Assembly (NCBI GenBank): GCA_964536805.1
Contig: CAZHYQ010000011.1
Location: 1-64,000 of the forward strand
Direction: 5' to 3'
Source: Longilinea sp964536805
GTDB lineage: Bacteria > Chloroflexota > Anaerolineae > Anaerolineales > Anaerolineaceae
DNA: 64,000 bases
The notes beneath the pieces were generated by a model, which saw only the letters and a list, made by a program, of their open reading frames with translations, had not been told where the DNA came from and made no database searches. The translations under genes and the position numbers were made by a program. Below, piece after piece: positions 36,501-43,741 of the stretch (position 1 is its first letter; each line of letters begins with the position of its first letter).

Positions 36501-36519
36501 TCCCGGGGATGGATTTCAT
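30598..36519 (-). CDS. Large alpha-2-macroglobulin-like lipoprotein without thioester cysteine
   Basis: 1973 residues, the largest gene here. The signal peptide ends in lipobox ISSGC. At least three SbsA-type Ig-like (Big_5) repeats follow (about residues 55-370), then MG-type repeats, a Gly-rich bait-like stretch (GRGGGGGGGDMG) and a complete A2M core with NGEVVTDANGRAQLSLALPDNVTTWVGMVRG and an alpha-toroid domain. Where thioester A2Ms read GCLEQ, this protein has TIIEQ: Glu-Gln are kept but Ile1471 replaces the cysteine, as in MagD/YfaS-type members. It probably protects the cell surface by trapping proteases or binding partners without covalent coupling. Confidence 0.88.
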   Translation of the reverse strand: MKSIPGKIDKKRLPLSRIFFSLIIILMLISSGCNLPVITRTATPTVQSATPVAVTAAKPLPAAVVETDPLPNSDLTANGAVTVFFNQPMQRSSVEGALHTEPALAGKFEWPDDSTMRFIPDKPLPPDTSLTVSLEKSATAANGLAMADLISFHYQTSPFLSATERLPRPESTDVDPTSAIVATFNLPVVALGETTTSPEAFTIKPAVEGRGEWINTSTYIFYPDPALQGGVTYSIRINPDLTSQSGSSLSPDVKFNWSFSTAVPSLVNLEPASGSVIGLDAPITLTFNQPVNRSSVEGAFQFSPQGGSPIAGSFTWSDDSTSVTFKPTALLDRDVNYTLQLSKQAAGLGGTPLNSAVDETYRSVPALSVVKTDPPQNGNLQNYGGYGGLSFSFSSPLAQNQDFAELVKFDPPISENYYYSSEKSLNISGYFAPSTEYALTLSAELKDQWGMQLGQDYILKFNTKDSQPLLSIPIVQSTGSRVVFLTPNDTLLAANATNLLALDIRSGRVDELNFIAAALGNVNPSKDTRWQQTLNLEANRNQTIGIELTPNGQSLKPGLYAFSVSSPQIRGTNASNNDFLAVSSHIQLTLKESIDEIMVWAVDLEKNQPVKGLKIHIYDQNQSEVGNSDTDENGLAAIPLSPKRQIYDYLFAISGKPGDDDFSLAVTNWSAGINSWDYGISTLIQEPKPGIYLYTDRPIYRPGQTVFLRGIVRTPVNGRYQLPPDGNYSVSLVSPYDPLTGNTATIEQQSKTLTAFGTFSMSFTLPESASPGQYHFEVAGMDAYQYFQVANYRKPEMEVKVNFDQPSVLAGSNLHATIAANYYFGAPAGNLPINWTLSRRQSNFYLPGGYQVGPMDTGWLNAFYYPYSFDQVILSGQANTDAAGKYSLTITPDQLAGLSPTSLQDLTLEATITDPSNQPVSGRGSMRLLPAEFAIGIQPEAWSSQAGDELGFSILTVDWDQQAKANIPMTAQFQKITWKQKYNAQIGEFSSEPEYTTVGSTDFVSGADGQARIAFTPTQPGVYQVEVSNGNAVSQVWVWVSGAGSAPWPQLSNQRLRLSPDAQTYQPGQTARIFIPNPFSSGAIALITVERAKVMHSDVISITGSGLDYQLPLTEDYAPTVYVAVTLLGNNGEVFDFRQGYTVIKVDPSALILDVKLTAEPKQARPGENLTLNLEVKDSAGKPVQGEFSLALIDKAVLALADPNSTPIRDAYYGDQPLGVETSLSLAAYGQRPLAIPPGRGGGGGGGDMGSTPTVREEFRDTAFWNGEVVTDANGRAQLSLALPDNVTTWVGMVRGITKDSLVGETELEIISTRDLLVRPVTPRFLVAGDHLELAALVNNNTAQNLSVDVSLQPTGFVLDEPARAVQSIQVAAGAQQRVAWWGTVGFNQEADLVFGAQGGGLQDFARPTWGKLPVLSFTAPQTFGTAGVLYEAGDRLETVSLPRSFTARSGELQVELTPSLAATVLSDLTIIEQNRFDFTEALISRILPNLETYRALKDLGISNSVLEDQLSAQVTADLPKLLARQKSDGGWGWDATSLSDPQISIYAVWALIRAREAGFDVSTKVFNNGVQYLQASLLTPQMSSEDFQLDRLAFQHFVLAEAGQTAQEPLALLPFRSRLNPWAKALLALTLDKLDPGNADTATLLSDLQATALRSATGVNWQDAVEYRQNFVSRNLSTAIVTYALARLDPASPLLVDATRYLITNRKEIGGWSTSYESAWVITALIETMKGTGDLQANFSFGATLNGAPLASGVAGGVNALNPVRANVPLSQLLSVPNELLISRQAGNGRLYYRAYLQVNRPAQDAKPVSRGMTLERRYYQVTGNCKLPDCPEVTSVRLQADTTVWVRLSLTVPSDQYYAVVEDWLPAGAEVLDLSLKTSQQNQTDQVIGPQYNPRNPFSQGWGWWYFGDPQIGDENVTWVAPYLPAGTYELTYQLVPITSGEFQVLPAHAFIYYFPEVEATSAGSLLTIAP

Positions 36520-36693
36520 GACATTACCCTTATTATCATGCGTATAGGCAATAGATATGTGATCGTTCTTCCATCAGTTCTGAGACGCCGAAACTTAAAG
36601 AAAGGTTCCAGTCTCGTCTGATTTATTATCCCAATTATATAGCTGAGGAGTCAAGATCTGTTAACCGATCCAAAAAAACCGGCGAAGTTTGGC

Positions 36694-36720
36694 AAAAAAA
36701 CGGCGGTCCAAAGACCGCCG
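36694..36720 (-). terminator. Intrinsic terminator after the SBP gene
   Basis: Perfect eight-bp stem CGGCGGTC / GACCGCCG with a four-base loop, followed on the minus strand by TTTTTTT, 22 bases after the stop of the solute-binding-protein gene. It separates that gene from the A2M-like gene. Confidence 0.9.
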
Positions 36721-36742
36721 CGGAAAAACAGGCCTTAATCAA

Positions 36743-38389
36743 TCAGGGAAGATTCATGAAGTTGCCAAAGTACCTGCGGTAATAATCATAAGATATATCG
36801 GAGCGGTGATTTGGATCGCTGGCATCAGCCTGGGCGGCAAATGAGGCCACCACGTCGTTTGCGTCTAACATTGAACCGTTTTCGAAGGAAACATCGTAGC
36901 GCAACAGGAATGTCCATTCGGTGAAATCGGAATTGGACGACCAGGAGTCAGCCAGGCCGGTTTTGAGGCTTAATTCCGCCAGGTTAAAGGAGGTGAGCGA
37001 GTCGAACACCAGGCGGCTGATTCGTAAAGTATCCTCCTGGCTGAAATTGACAGGCCAGAGGGCGGCGGGGGCGGAAGATTGCAGAAAATTTAGGCTCTGG
37101 TTGGAGGTGGTCATTTCAGGAAGGTTTTCGCCAAAGGCACCGATAATTACGCTGCCGACCATGGCGCGAAAACCATACACTTCGTTGGCGTAGGCCAGGG
37201 GAACCAATGGCACTTGCTGCTTGATCCATTGGTTGATATTGTCGAAGCTGGCCTGTAAACTCTTGGGGTCATTGGTGGAGCGGGATGCATTGATCTCGGC
37301 GACCAGGGCCGGATCGGTCTTCCCGATCAAGGGGTTATCGTGGTAGAAGAAGGTTTCAAAAAAGCTGTCCGGATCAGGATAATCCGGTTTGAACGCCGCA
37401 AAGAATAAGCCCAATTTGCCATCTTTCAGAGCCAGGTTAAAATCGGCTGTACTGAGGGGGTTGAGTCCGACCGTCACCCCGGCATCCTTTAGTTCAAGCG
37501 CCAGTTCCTGGGCTAACTCATTCGGGTTTGTGATCAAACCACTGGGGGTCGCGTCAAATGAAAGGGTGATGGTTTGATTGAAATCAAAGCCGTTCTGCTG
37601 CAGAAGATTGGCGGTTTGCTTCGAGTCGTAATCGTACCAGCGCAGGGTGCTGGTTCGCCCTGAATCAAATGCCAGCGGGATTAGTTGATCGGCGGTAACT
37701 GCCGAGGGACCAAAAAAATCATCCGTGATTTTTTGGCGGTTAAACGCCGAAGCGAAGGCTTGCCGGATGGCAGTGTTATCAAACGGTGCAAGGGTGTTGT
37801 TCAACCCCACATAGATGGTGCTGACAACCGGCGCTTCGGCTACTTTTAAATAGGTATCCAACCGGATGGAATTTACATCGTCCGGTTGGACGGCACTGAT
37901 AGCATCGATCTGCCTCAGACTCAAGTTGAGCAGCCGTTGATTGGCTTCACTTTGCCATGAAAAGGTTATCGTCCGCTGGCGAACCGGCAAACCCCAATAG
38001 TCAGTTCGTTTTTCAAGCCGCAAGCTGTCAGGGGTAGTTAATGCAATTTTGAATGGCCCGGTACCGTTGGCGGCATTACTTATTTTCTCGATATCTCCCT
38101 GTGTTTCTGAAAGGACTGCTTCATCTTGAATTGAAAAAGCGGCGGCACCGACTTTGGATGGAAAAGTTCTGTCGGGAGAACATAATTGGAATTTTACGGT
38201 ATTCTGGTCTTCGGCGCGGATAGCTCGAATCTGGTTTCCTCCGCTGCAATTGGCAGCCTCGACAGATCGAGGAACAAATTCTGTTGATTTGATAATAGAT
38301 TGCGCCGATGATCCTTTCTGGCAACCGCTTAGGGCCAGGCTGGATAATAACAAGATGACCAGGATAATATTCCAGGATCGTGATTTCAC
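36743..38389 (-). CDS. Circularly permuted SBP_bac_5-type solute-binding lipoprotein
   Basis: 548 residues, lipobox LALSGC with Cys23. All landmarks of the family 5 (oligopeptide/nickel) binding proteins are present but in rotated order. The protein begins with the part normally after the first third: TVKFQLCSPD, GTGPFK (109-114), DYWG (130-133), PFDNTAIRQAFASAFNRQKI, and PLVPLAYANEVYGF. The segment that normally opens the mature protein comes last: LVFDSLTSFN, LADSW (479-483), WTFLLR (492-497), LDANDVVASF (508-517). The C-terminal end YYRRYFGNFMNLP would join directly to the N-terminal IRAIRAEDQNTVKF in a normal member. No permease or ATPase gene is adjacent. Confidence 0.85.
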   Translation of the reverse strand: MKSRSWNIILVILLLSSLALSGCQKGSSAQSIIKSTEFVPRSVEAANCSGGNQIRAIRAEDQNTVKFQLCSPDRTFPSKVGAAAFSIQDEAVLSETQGDIEKISNAANGTGPFKIALTTPDSLRLEKRTDYWGLPVRQRTITFSWQSEANQRLLNLSLRQIDAISAVQPDDVNSIRLDTYLKVAEAPVVSTIYVGLNNTLAPFDNTAIRQAFASAFNRQKITDDFFGPSAVTADQLIPLAFDSGRTSTLRWYDYDSKQTANLLQQNGFDFNQTITLSFDATPSGLITNPNELAQELALELKDAGVTVGLNPLSTADFNLALKDGKLGLFFAAFKPDYPDPDSFFETFFYHDNPLIGKTDPALVAEINASRSTNDPKSLQASFDNINQWIKQQVPLVPLAYANEVYGFRAMVGSVIIGAFGENLPEMTTSNQSLNFLQSSAPAALWPVNFSQEDTLRISRLVFDSLTSFNLAELSLKTGLADSWSSNSDFTEWTFLLRYDVSFENGSMLDANDVVASFAAQADASDPNHRSDISYDYYRRYFGNFMNLP

Positions 38390-38516
38390 ATTGACCTTTT
38401 CTTAGATCGCTTCATGAGATGAAGATTCGATGGAGCTCAGCCGTATGCAACCCCATAATGGCTTATGGGATCGATTATACAATCTAGGCGGGTAAAAAAT
38501 ATCCGGCCGAGGTCAG

Positions 38517-38545
38517 TTTGCAGATTTGTAGAGTTGCGGTATACT
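38517..38545 (+). promoter_or_regulatory. Candidate promoter in the SBP-PAP2 gap
   Basis: -35 TTTGCA (38517-38522), 17-base spacer, -10 TATACT (38540-38545). It would give a leader of about 150 bases before the PAP2 gene. The 311-base gap 38390-38700 shows no other feature; short open frames in it lack ribosome sites. Confidence 0.5.
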
Positions 38546-38700
38546 CCGCTCCGATAAGCCTTTGTATCATTGTAATAATCTTCATCTTCAGATATCGAGA
38601 ATTCAAACTCAGCTATCTTTCCCAAAGCCATCATCGAGGAAAATGGATTGTGGTGATGACCAGGCGGTTGGGGGTTGGAACAGCCGTCATTTTCGGATGA

Positions 38701-39273
38701 ATGCAGGTGATAAGTGAAAGACAGAAGAATATGTTCCATCGATTGATGGCTTTGGATCAACGGATTAGCCAATGGGTAAGACTGCAGCAAAATGGCGGTC
38801 CGGCTTGGAAATTGGCGGTATTCTTCGCCCATTCTGGCGATTCCTGGTTCTGGATGGCCGGCTTGGCAATAATCTGGTTATTCACCCGGGGATCCTGGCA
38901 TAGGAATGCCATGCTGCTGGCCATTGGCGTGGCTGTTTTAGCTGTGCTGGTACTTGCGATCAAGTTCAGCATCCGGCGCGAGCGTCCAGAAGGCGAGTGG
39001 GGTTCCATCTACCGCAAAACCGATCCTCATTCGTTTCCATCCGGCCATGCGGCCCGGGCAGCCATGCTGGCTGTAATGGCGCTTGGGTTAGGCCCTGCCT
39101 GGTTTGGTTGGATGGTGTTCACCTGGGCACCTTTGGTCAGCTTGGCCCGCGTTTCCACCGGCGTCCATTATCTGACCGATATCCTGGCTGGGTTGGTGTT
39201 TGGCGCAGCCGCGGGCTTTGGCATGCTTGCGCTGGCACCTGTGCTGGTGAGGTGGTTGCCGTTTCTATTTTAG
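38701..39273 (+). CDS. PAP2-family membrane phosphatase
   Basis: 190-residue membrane phosphatase with about five helices. All three acid-phosphatase motifs are present: KFSIRRERP, HSFPSGHAA and ARVSTGVHYLTD. Likely substrates are lipid phosphates such as undecaprenyl diphosphate or phosphatidylglycerol phosphate; the exact one cannot be read from sequence. An internal ATG at 38731 is an alternative start. It points toward the D-Ala-D-Ala ligase-like gene, with a terminator between. Confidence 0.9.
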   Translation: MQVISERQKNMFHRLMALDQRISQWVRLQQNGGPAWKLAVFFAHSGDSWFWMAGLAIIWLFTRGSWHRNAMLLAIGVAVLAVLVLAIKFSIRRERPEGEWGSIYRKTDPHSFPSGHAARAAMLAVMALGLGPAWFGWMVFTWAPLVSLARVSTGVHYLTDILAGLVFGAAAGFGMLALAPVLVRWLPFLF

Positions 39274-39312
39274 GTAAGATCGATCCTGGTTAAAAGCCGG
39301 AAGGCAAAATAA

Positions 39313-39342
39313 AACAGCCCGCTGCCTTTGCAGCGGGCTGTT
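39313..39342. terminator. Terminator hairpin between convergent genes
   Basis: Perfect 13-bp stem AACAGCCCGCTGC / GCAGCGGGCTGTT with loop CTTT. The U-tracts are weak (TTCATTT on plus, TTTTATTTT on minus) but the position between two convergent genes fits. Confidence 0.75.
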
Positions 39343-39355
39343 CATTTGGGTCAGG

Positions 39356-40564
39356 TCAGTTCAGCATCATGGTCGCCATGGACGGCAGCATGTGCATCAA
39401 GGCAGGCACGCGGAGAGGTTTTTCCTCTTCCTGGCCGCGCTCGGGCAGCATTCCGTGGCGGGATGCGCCCAAATCAAGGATCTCCAGGATTAAATCGGTG
39501 TAGGAAATGCCCTCAGCGCCGGCAATGACGCACAGGTCGCTAAAATCGGGCGTCAGACCTGGCAGCGTGTTAATTTCCAGCAGGCGCGGGTTTCCCTCGG
39601 AATCTAGGCGAAAATCGACTCGTGACACGTCAAACGCGCCTAGCGCTAAATGAGCACGAATGGCCAGCGATTGCAGCTTTTCAGCCAGGTGCGGTTCCAC
39701 CATCGCCGGGCAAAGAAAACCGGGAACGCCGGCTTCGCCAGTGTGAAGGGTTTTGGCTTTGTAGCCGTAGATGCCAGGCGTGACGGAGGAAGCATTGTCG
39801 ACTTCCAGAATGGGGAAGCGGTGGAAACCATCCCCGTCATACCATTCCGGGTGGCGGCTGAAGGACGCGGCGTCTGCCCGTCCCATCACTGCCACGGTAA
39901 ATTCGCGGCCAGGCAGGAATTCTTCCACCAATGCCGGCTGTTGGTAGCTATCCACCACCCAGGCCACGCGGTGGCGAAGTGCACCTTCATCGTAAACGAT
40001 CGCACCAGAGTCCATGCCCATGCCCGTACCCTCGCGGGCTGGTTTTACGAACATCGGGAAGCGTAGCCCCGGGTTGAGCGGTTCATCCGCACTGGAGAAT
40101 TCTTGAAAGGCTGCGGTGGGCAGACCTTGCTCTCGCCAGATCCGTTTGGTCATGGTCTTATCGAGACCAACCGCATTGGCCAGCACACGCGAGGCTGTAT
40201 AGGGAATGTGCAGCATTTCAAGCAGCGCGGGCACCTGCGCTTCGCGTCCATCGCCGCAAATACCTTCGGCAATGTTGAAGCAGATGTCGGGGCTAAAATC
40301 GCGTAGTGCGAAGGGTAAATTGGCGTCGGCCGAAAGGAATTTTGTGTAATGGCCGTCTGATTCAATGGCGGTTTGAATCGCCTGGATTGTTTCTTTACGG
40401 TCAAATTCCGCGCCGGCATCGGCTGGTGCATCCTGGGGCAGCTTGGTTTCCCCCTTCATGTTGGCAATCACTGCTACCCGCCAGGCGCGAACCGGTCGCG
40501 GAGGCATACTGGGGGGTTTGTCTTCTCCAGGAGGCTCTGTTTCAAGAATATCGATTTCTTCCAT
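39356..40564 (-). CDS. ATP-grasp ligase, D-alanine--D-alanine ligase-like
   Basis: 402-residue ATP-grasp enzyme. FNIAEGICGDGREAQVPALLEMLHIPYTAS, LDKTMTKRIWREQGLP, FPMFVKPAREGTGMGMDSGAIV, PALVEEFLPGREFTVAVMG and the metal-binding FDVSRVDFRLDSEGNPRLLEINTLPGL are typical of D-Ala-D-Ala ligases. A proline-rich N-terminal extension of about 27 residues and a C-terminal tail are unusual. It stands alone rather than with mur genes, so the substrate may differ from D-Ala-D-Ala. Expression is probably controlled by the promoter/operator just upstream. Confidence 0.85.
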   Translation of the reverse strand: MEEIDILETEPPGEDKPPSMPPRPVRAWRVAVIANMKGETKLPQDAPADAGAEFDRKETIQAIQTAIESDGHYTKFLSADANLPFALRDFSPDICFNIAEGICGDGREAQVPALLEMLHIPYTASRVLANAVGLDKTMTKRIWREQGLPTAAFQEFSSADEPLNPGLRFPMFVKPAREGTGMGMDSGAIVYDEGALRHRVAWVVDSYQQPALVEEFLPGREFTVAVMGRADAASFSRHPEWYDGDGFHRFPILEVDNASSVTPGIYGYKAKTLHTGEAGVPGFLCPAMVEPHLAEKLQSLAIRAHLALGAFDVSRVDFRLDSEGNPRLLEINTLPGLTPDFSDLCVIAGAEGISYTDLILEILDLGASRHGMLPERGQEEEKPLRVPALMHMLPSMATMMLN

Positions 40565-40590
40565 TTTTCAACCTTTTTAATCGGTGTCTG

Positions 40591-40646
40591 GTTGTCCAAT
40601 TTTGGACAACAGCATCGTAGTATAGTCCGTTTTTTTTAGAATGCAA
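40591..40646 (-). promoter_or_regulatory. Promoter and operator palindrome of the ligase gene
   Basis: Minus strand: -35 TTGCAT (40641-40646), 16-base spacer, -10 TATACT (40619-40624), then a perfect inverted repeat of nine-base arms GTTGTCCAA / TTGGACAAC spaced by two bases (40591-40610), starting a few bases after the predicted transcription start and 27 bases before the ATG. This is the layout of a repressor operator; the regulator is not known. Confidence 0.65.
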
Positions 40647-40831
40647 GAGGTGATTTTTGTTTTTGTCAATATTGTTAATCATTAAAGTTCGCAACCTTGT
40701 GCGGAGAAGCAGGTTTATTGATGGAGGATGGGAAAGTTTATACCAGGCAAAACAAGAGGAGGTCATTATGGTCTTGCCAGTCACGGAAAAATGGCTATGA
40801 TTAAGATAATCATTAGAGAAGGATGGTCTAT

Positions 40832-41092
40832 ATGAGAATGCCTTATCTGCCTCCCATTCCTTTTATGCCAGCCACGATGCCAGTTTGGCTGTCCTATATT
40901 TTGGTGTTTGCCGCGGTTACCGCCGTGGTTTTGGTGATCATATTAATTCTTTTCAAATTTGCCACCAGCGCATCCGGCGCCATTCTGTCGATTGCCCTGA
41001 TCGTCCTGTTCCTTGCGGCGGTCTATTTGTTGATTGTCAATTCCGGCTCCATTACCAATTTTATCCGGCAGATATTTGGACCAATCCTGTAA
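40832..41092 (+). CDS. Small two-helix membrane protein, unknown
   Basis: 86-residue hydrophobic protein (MRMPYLPPIPFMPATMPVW...). Two membrane helices are predicted, about residues 18-43 and 49-71, with a proline-rich N-terminal end. The ATG at 40832 is preferred because GAAGGA lies nine bases upstream. It is just upstream of tRNA-Sec. No family is recognised. Confidence 0.65.
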   Translation: MRMPYLPPIPFMPATMPVWLSYILVFAAVTAVVLVIILILFKFATSASGAILSIALIVLFLAAVYLLIVNSGSITNFIRQIFGPIL

Positions 41093-41169
41093 GCGGATGA
41101 TGCCCGTCTAACCATCCTGTAGAATCTTTTTACTTTACAATCCTTATTGGCTGGGTTATCCTTACTGGC

Positions 41170-41263
41170 GGGAGTGGATGAGTTCCGGTGGGCTCCCCGG
41201 TCTTCAAAACCGGTGACGGGTCGCGTTGCGGGCCGTGGTGGGTTCGACTCCCATCCATTCCTG
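41170..41263 (+). tRNA. selC: tRNA-Sec (anticodon TCA)
   Basis: Shows the special bacterial selenocysteine tRNA shape: eight-bp acceptor GGGAGTGG / CCATTCCT with G discriminator, six-bp D stem GAGTTC/GGGCTC with a four-base loop, anticodon stem CCGGT/ACCGG with loop CTTCAAA giving UCA, a long variable arm (GGGTCGCGTTGCGGGCC region), and T loop TTCGACT. CCA is not fully encoded. Its presence means the organism reads some UGA codons as selenocysteine; selA, selB and selD are not in the window. Confidence 0.93.
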
Positions 41264-41321
41264 CCTGATGATTAATGGTGTGGCATGCACGTATTCGGCG
41301 AAAATGGCAATAGGAGAACTT

Positions 41322-42539
41322 ATGAGTACACCACCTGAGGTGGATAATTCCGTTCTGGATGCGCTGGTGCGGCGCATTTTTATTATCGATGACATAACCA
41401 TTGGCCGCGGCGATCAGGATTATGTGGTGCGTTATCACGGCCATTTGCTCAATTCAGATTCGGCAGCGGCCTATGATCAACTGGCTGAAACGGTAAAAAG
41501 CTACAAATTAACCCCGCTTTTTCGTTGGGACGGCGACCGGCAGGCTGTTTACCTGGTTCGCGGCGTTCCGCGCATTAATACCGGCAGCCCGGTCATCAAC
41601 CTGATCTTCTTCATCCTCACATTGATCAGCGTCATCTACACGGGTGGTGTGTTGGGGATGACGGAAGCATTGCCCAAGGAGCCCCTCTTACAGGTCCTGG
41701 CAATATTTAAAGCAGGTTGGCCGTTCGCAATCAGCATGATTGCCATCCTGGCGGCACATGAATTTGGCCATTACTTCGCGGCGCGGCTGCATGGTATTCA
41801 TGTCAGCCTGCCGTATTTTCTGCCGCTGCACTGGCCGATCAGTCCATTTGGCACCCTGGGCGCTTTTATCAACATGACACAGCTGCCGCGCAACCGCCGC
41901 CAGTTGTTGGATATCGCCATCGCCGGGCCTTTAGCCGGCATCATTGTGGCTATTCCCGTCCTGCTCATCGGATTATCGCTCTCGCATATCAACGCGCTAC
42001 CCACACAGCCGTCCGCGAATGCAGCGGTGGGCAATATGATGGAAGGCAATTCCATCCTGTACCTGTTGATAAAATATTTGCGATTCGGTCAATTGTTGCC
42101 AGCACCCGCTACTTATGGCGATGTAACGCCGATGGTTTACTGGCTGCGGTATTTCTTCACCGCCCGGCCGCTGCCTTACGGGGGTCTGGATGTGACGGTA
42201 CACCCGGTTGCCTGGGCGGGCTGGGGCGGTTTGTTGGTGACCGCCATGAACCTCATCCCGGCCGGCCAGCTGGACGGCGGTCACCTGCTTTATGTGCTAT
42301 TCGGCCAAAAAACGGCCCGGCGCATTCTGCCTTTCATCCTGGTATTCCTGGGCATCCTGGGATTCTTCTGGAACGGCTGGTGGTTGTGGGCTGTGCTCAT
42401 TTTCTTCCTGGTGGGCCGTTCTTATGCTGAACCCCTGGACCAGATCACAACCCTGGACAGCCGCCGCAAATGGCTGGCCGCAATGGGATTGATTGTGTTC
42501 ATCCTGGTCTTCACGCCCGTTCCGCTGTACCTGATGTAA
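41322..42539 (+). CDS. Site-2 protease family membrane metalloprotease (M50)
   Basis: 405-residue intramembrane zinc protease. The zinc site HEFGH is at residues 146-150 and the second motif NLIPAGQLDGGHLLY supplies the third ligand. About seven to eight helices. The N-terminal soluble part (residues 1-90, DALVRRIFIIDDITIGRGDQDYVVRYHG...) resembles the cytosolic extension of plant/cyanobacterial EGY-type proteases. The open frame begins inside tRNA-Sec, but the ATG at 41322 with AGGAGA just upstream is the real start. Substrate unknown; such enzymes often release membrane-held regulators. Confidence 0.9.
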   Translation: MSTPPEVDNSVLDALVRRIFIIDDITIGRGDQDYVVRYHGHLLNSDSAAAYDQLAETVKSYKLTPLFRWDGDRQAVYLVRGVPRINTGSPVINLIFFILTLISVIYTGGVLGMTEALPKEPLLQVLAIFKAGWPFAISMIAILAAHEFGHYFAARLHGIHVSLPYFLPLHWPISPFGTLGAFINMTQLPRNRRQLLDIAIAGPLAGIIVAIPVLLIGLSLSHINALPTQPSANAAVGNMMEGNSILYLLIKYLRFGQLLPAPATYGDVTPMVYWLRYFFTARPLPYGGLDVTVHPVAWAGWGGLLVTAMNLIPAGQLDGGHLLYVLFGQKTARRILPFILVFLGILGFFWNGWWLWAVLIFFLVGRSYAEPLDQITTLDSRRKWLAAMGLIVFILVFTPVPLYLM

Positions 42540-42576
42540 ACACATATTGGTGTTTGAGCTCCGGATCAGATCTGGC

Positions 42577-43683
42577 CTAACAATTCATTGTTGCAATTGG
42601 ACGGCCGTCCAGGGTCAGGTAGCGCTTAAGCGCGGATACGGCCAGACAAGAATGCGCAGGCAGGATGACAAGCAGCCCGCCGACCTGGATCTGGCCCAGC
42701 CATGCTTGGGGAATATGAATCAATCCATGCTCCTGTGACAGCGAGCTGACATAGGCACCTCGCAAAGGTTCGCTCCAACCTGTAGGCGTCGGAAGCGCAA
42801 CCAGGCCATAGGCACGCTCTCCCTGGTAACTGGTGAAGTCCTTATTCAGGTGGATGGCGCCGCCGTAAACGATGACTGTCTCCCGCTCAGGATGGATTGC
42901 CACAACCGGGCAAGCTATCCCAACGGCAATCTGGTCAGCCAGGCATGTATTCCATAAATATTGTTCGGCATCATAAAAGATGAAGTTCCCTGGCCGGATT
43001 TCATCCACGCCTTTAAGATCCTCCACCAAGGTGCAGGCAGGCGTGTCGCCAACAGAAATTTCCAATGCTGTCTGCGAGGCTGGTTGTACAAAGGCGCGAA
43101 CCAATGCCAGTCTTTGCCGGGTTTCCTCATAAATCCGGTTGACTTCCTCCCGCGACCCGGCACCGTAAGTGTGCCCGGCATGCGTTAACAGTCCGCGTAC
43201 GGTAAGCCATGGCGCTGATTTCAGACTGTCAAGGATTGGGAAAATCTTTTCAGGACTATTAAAAGGAATACCAGTCCGTCCGGAACCGACGTCCATTTTG
43301 ATCCAGATATCCGCGGAAGCTTTCAACCGTTGTGCCAGAAATGACGCGCTTTGGGCTGATTCGACCAGCAAACCCAGATGGATCTGTTGCGCCAGTGCGT
43401 TCAATCTGTCGATTTGGCGGAGATTGACCGGAAAGGCGATGGTGATATCATCCCACCCCTGGCTGGCGAAGTACTCGGCCATGTCGACCGATGAAACCGT
43501 GATGGCGGTCACGCCGTAAGGCCGGAACCATGTGCCGATTTCTGCGGATTGGTGGGTCTTAAAATGCGGTCTGAAACGCACGCCATTCCGGGCAGCTTTT
43601 TCGGCCATGAACGAGATATTTGCACGCGCGCGGGTTTCGTCCAGCAGCAAGACCGGTTGCTCGATCGAGTCATACATCGTCAT
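42577..43683 (-). CDS. D-threonine aldolase / D-serine dehydratase-like PLP enzyme
   Basis: 368-residue fold-type III (alanine-racemase-like) PLP enzyme. The PLP lysine is Lys42 in RPHFKTHQS. IWIKMDVGSGRTGIP and LTHAGHTYG follow, and the C-terminal PAHSC gives the His-x-Cys metal site found in D-serine dehydratases and D-threonine aldolases. It likely breaks down a D-hydroxy-amino acid. The ATG at 43683 has GGAGG five bases upstream. It is divergent from polX. Confidence 0.88.
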   Translation of the reverse strand: MTMYDSIEQPVLLLDETRARANISFMAEKAARNGVRFRPHFKTHQSAEIGTWFRPYGVTAITVSSVDMAEYFASQGWDDITIAFPVNLRQIDRLNALAQQIHLGLLVESAQSASFLAQRLKASADIWIKMDVGSGRTGIPFNSPEKIFPILDSLKSAPWLTVRGLLTHAGHTYGAGSREEVNRIYEETRQRLALVRAFVQPASQTALEISVGDTPACTLVEDLKGVDEIRPGNFIFYDAEQYLWNTCLADQIAVGIACPVVAIHPERETVIVYGGAIHLNKDFTSYQGERAYGLVALPTPTGWSEPLRGAYVSSLSQEHGLIHIPQAWLGQIQVGGLLVILPAHSCLAVSALKRYLTLDGRPIATMNC

Positions 43684-43741
43684 GCTTGCCTCCATAGGGA
43701 TAGCACCATTTTACCTGACATCCTCTATGACGGCTGTTGTG

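Noticed and set aside
38437..38832. 131-codon minus-strand open frame in the SBP-PAP2 gap
   Set aside because: It overlaps the PAP2 gene start on the other strand, which is well supported, and has no family features.
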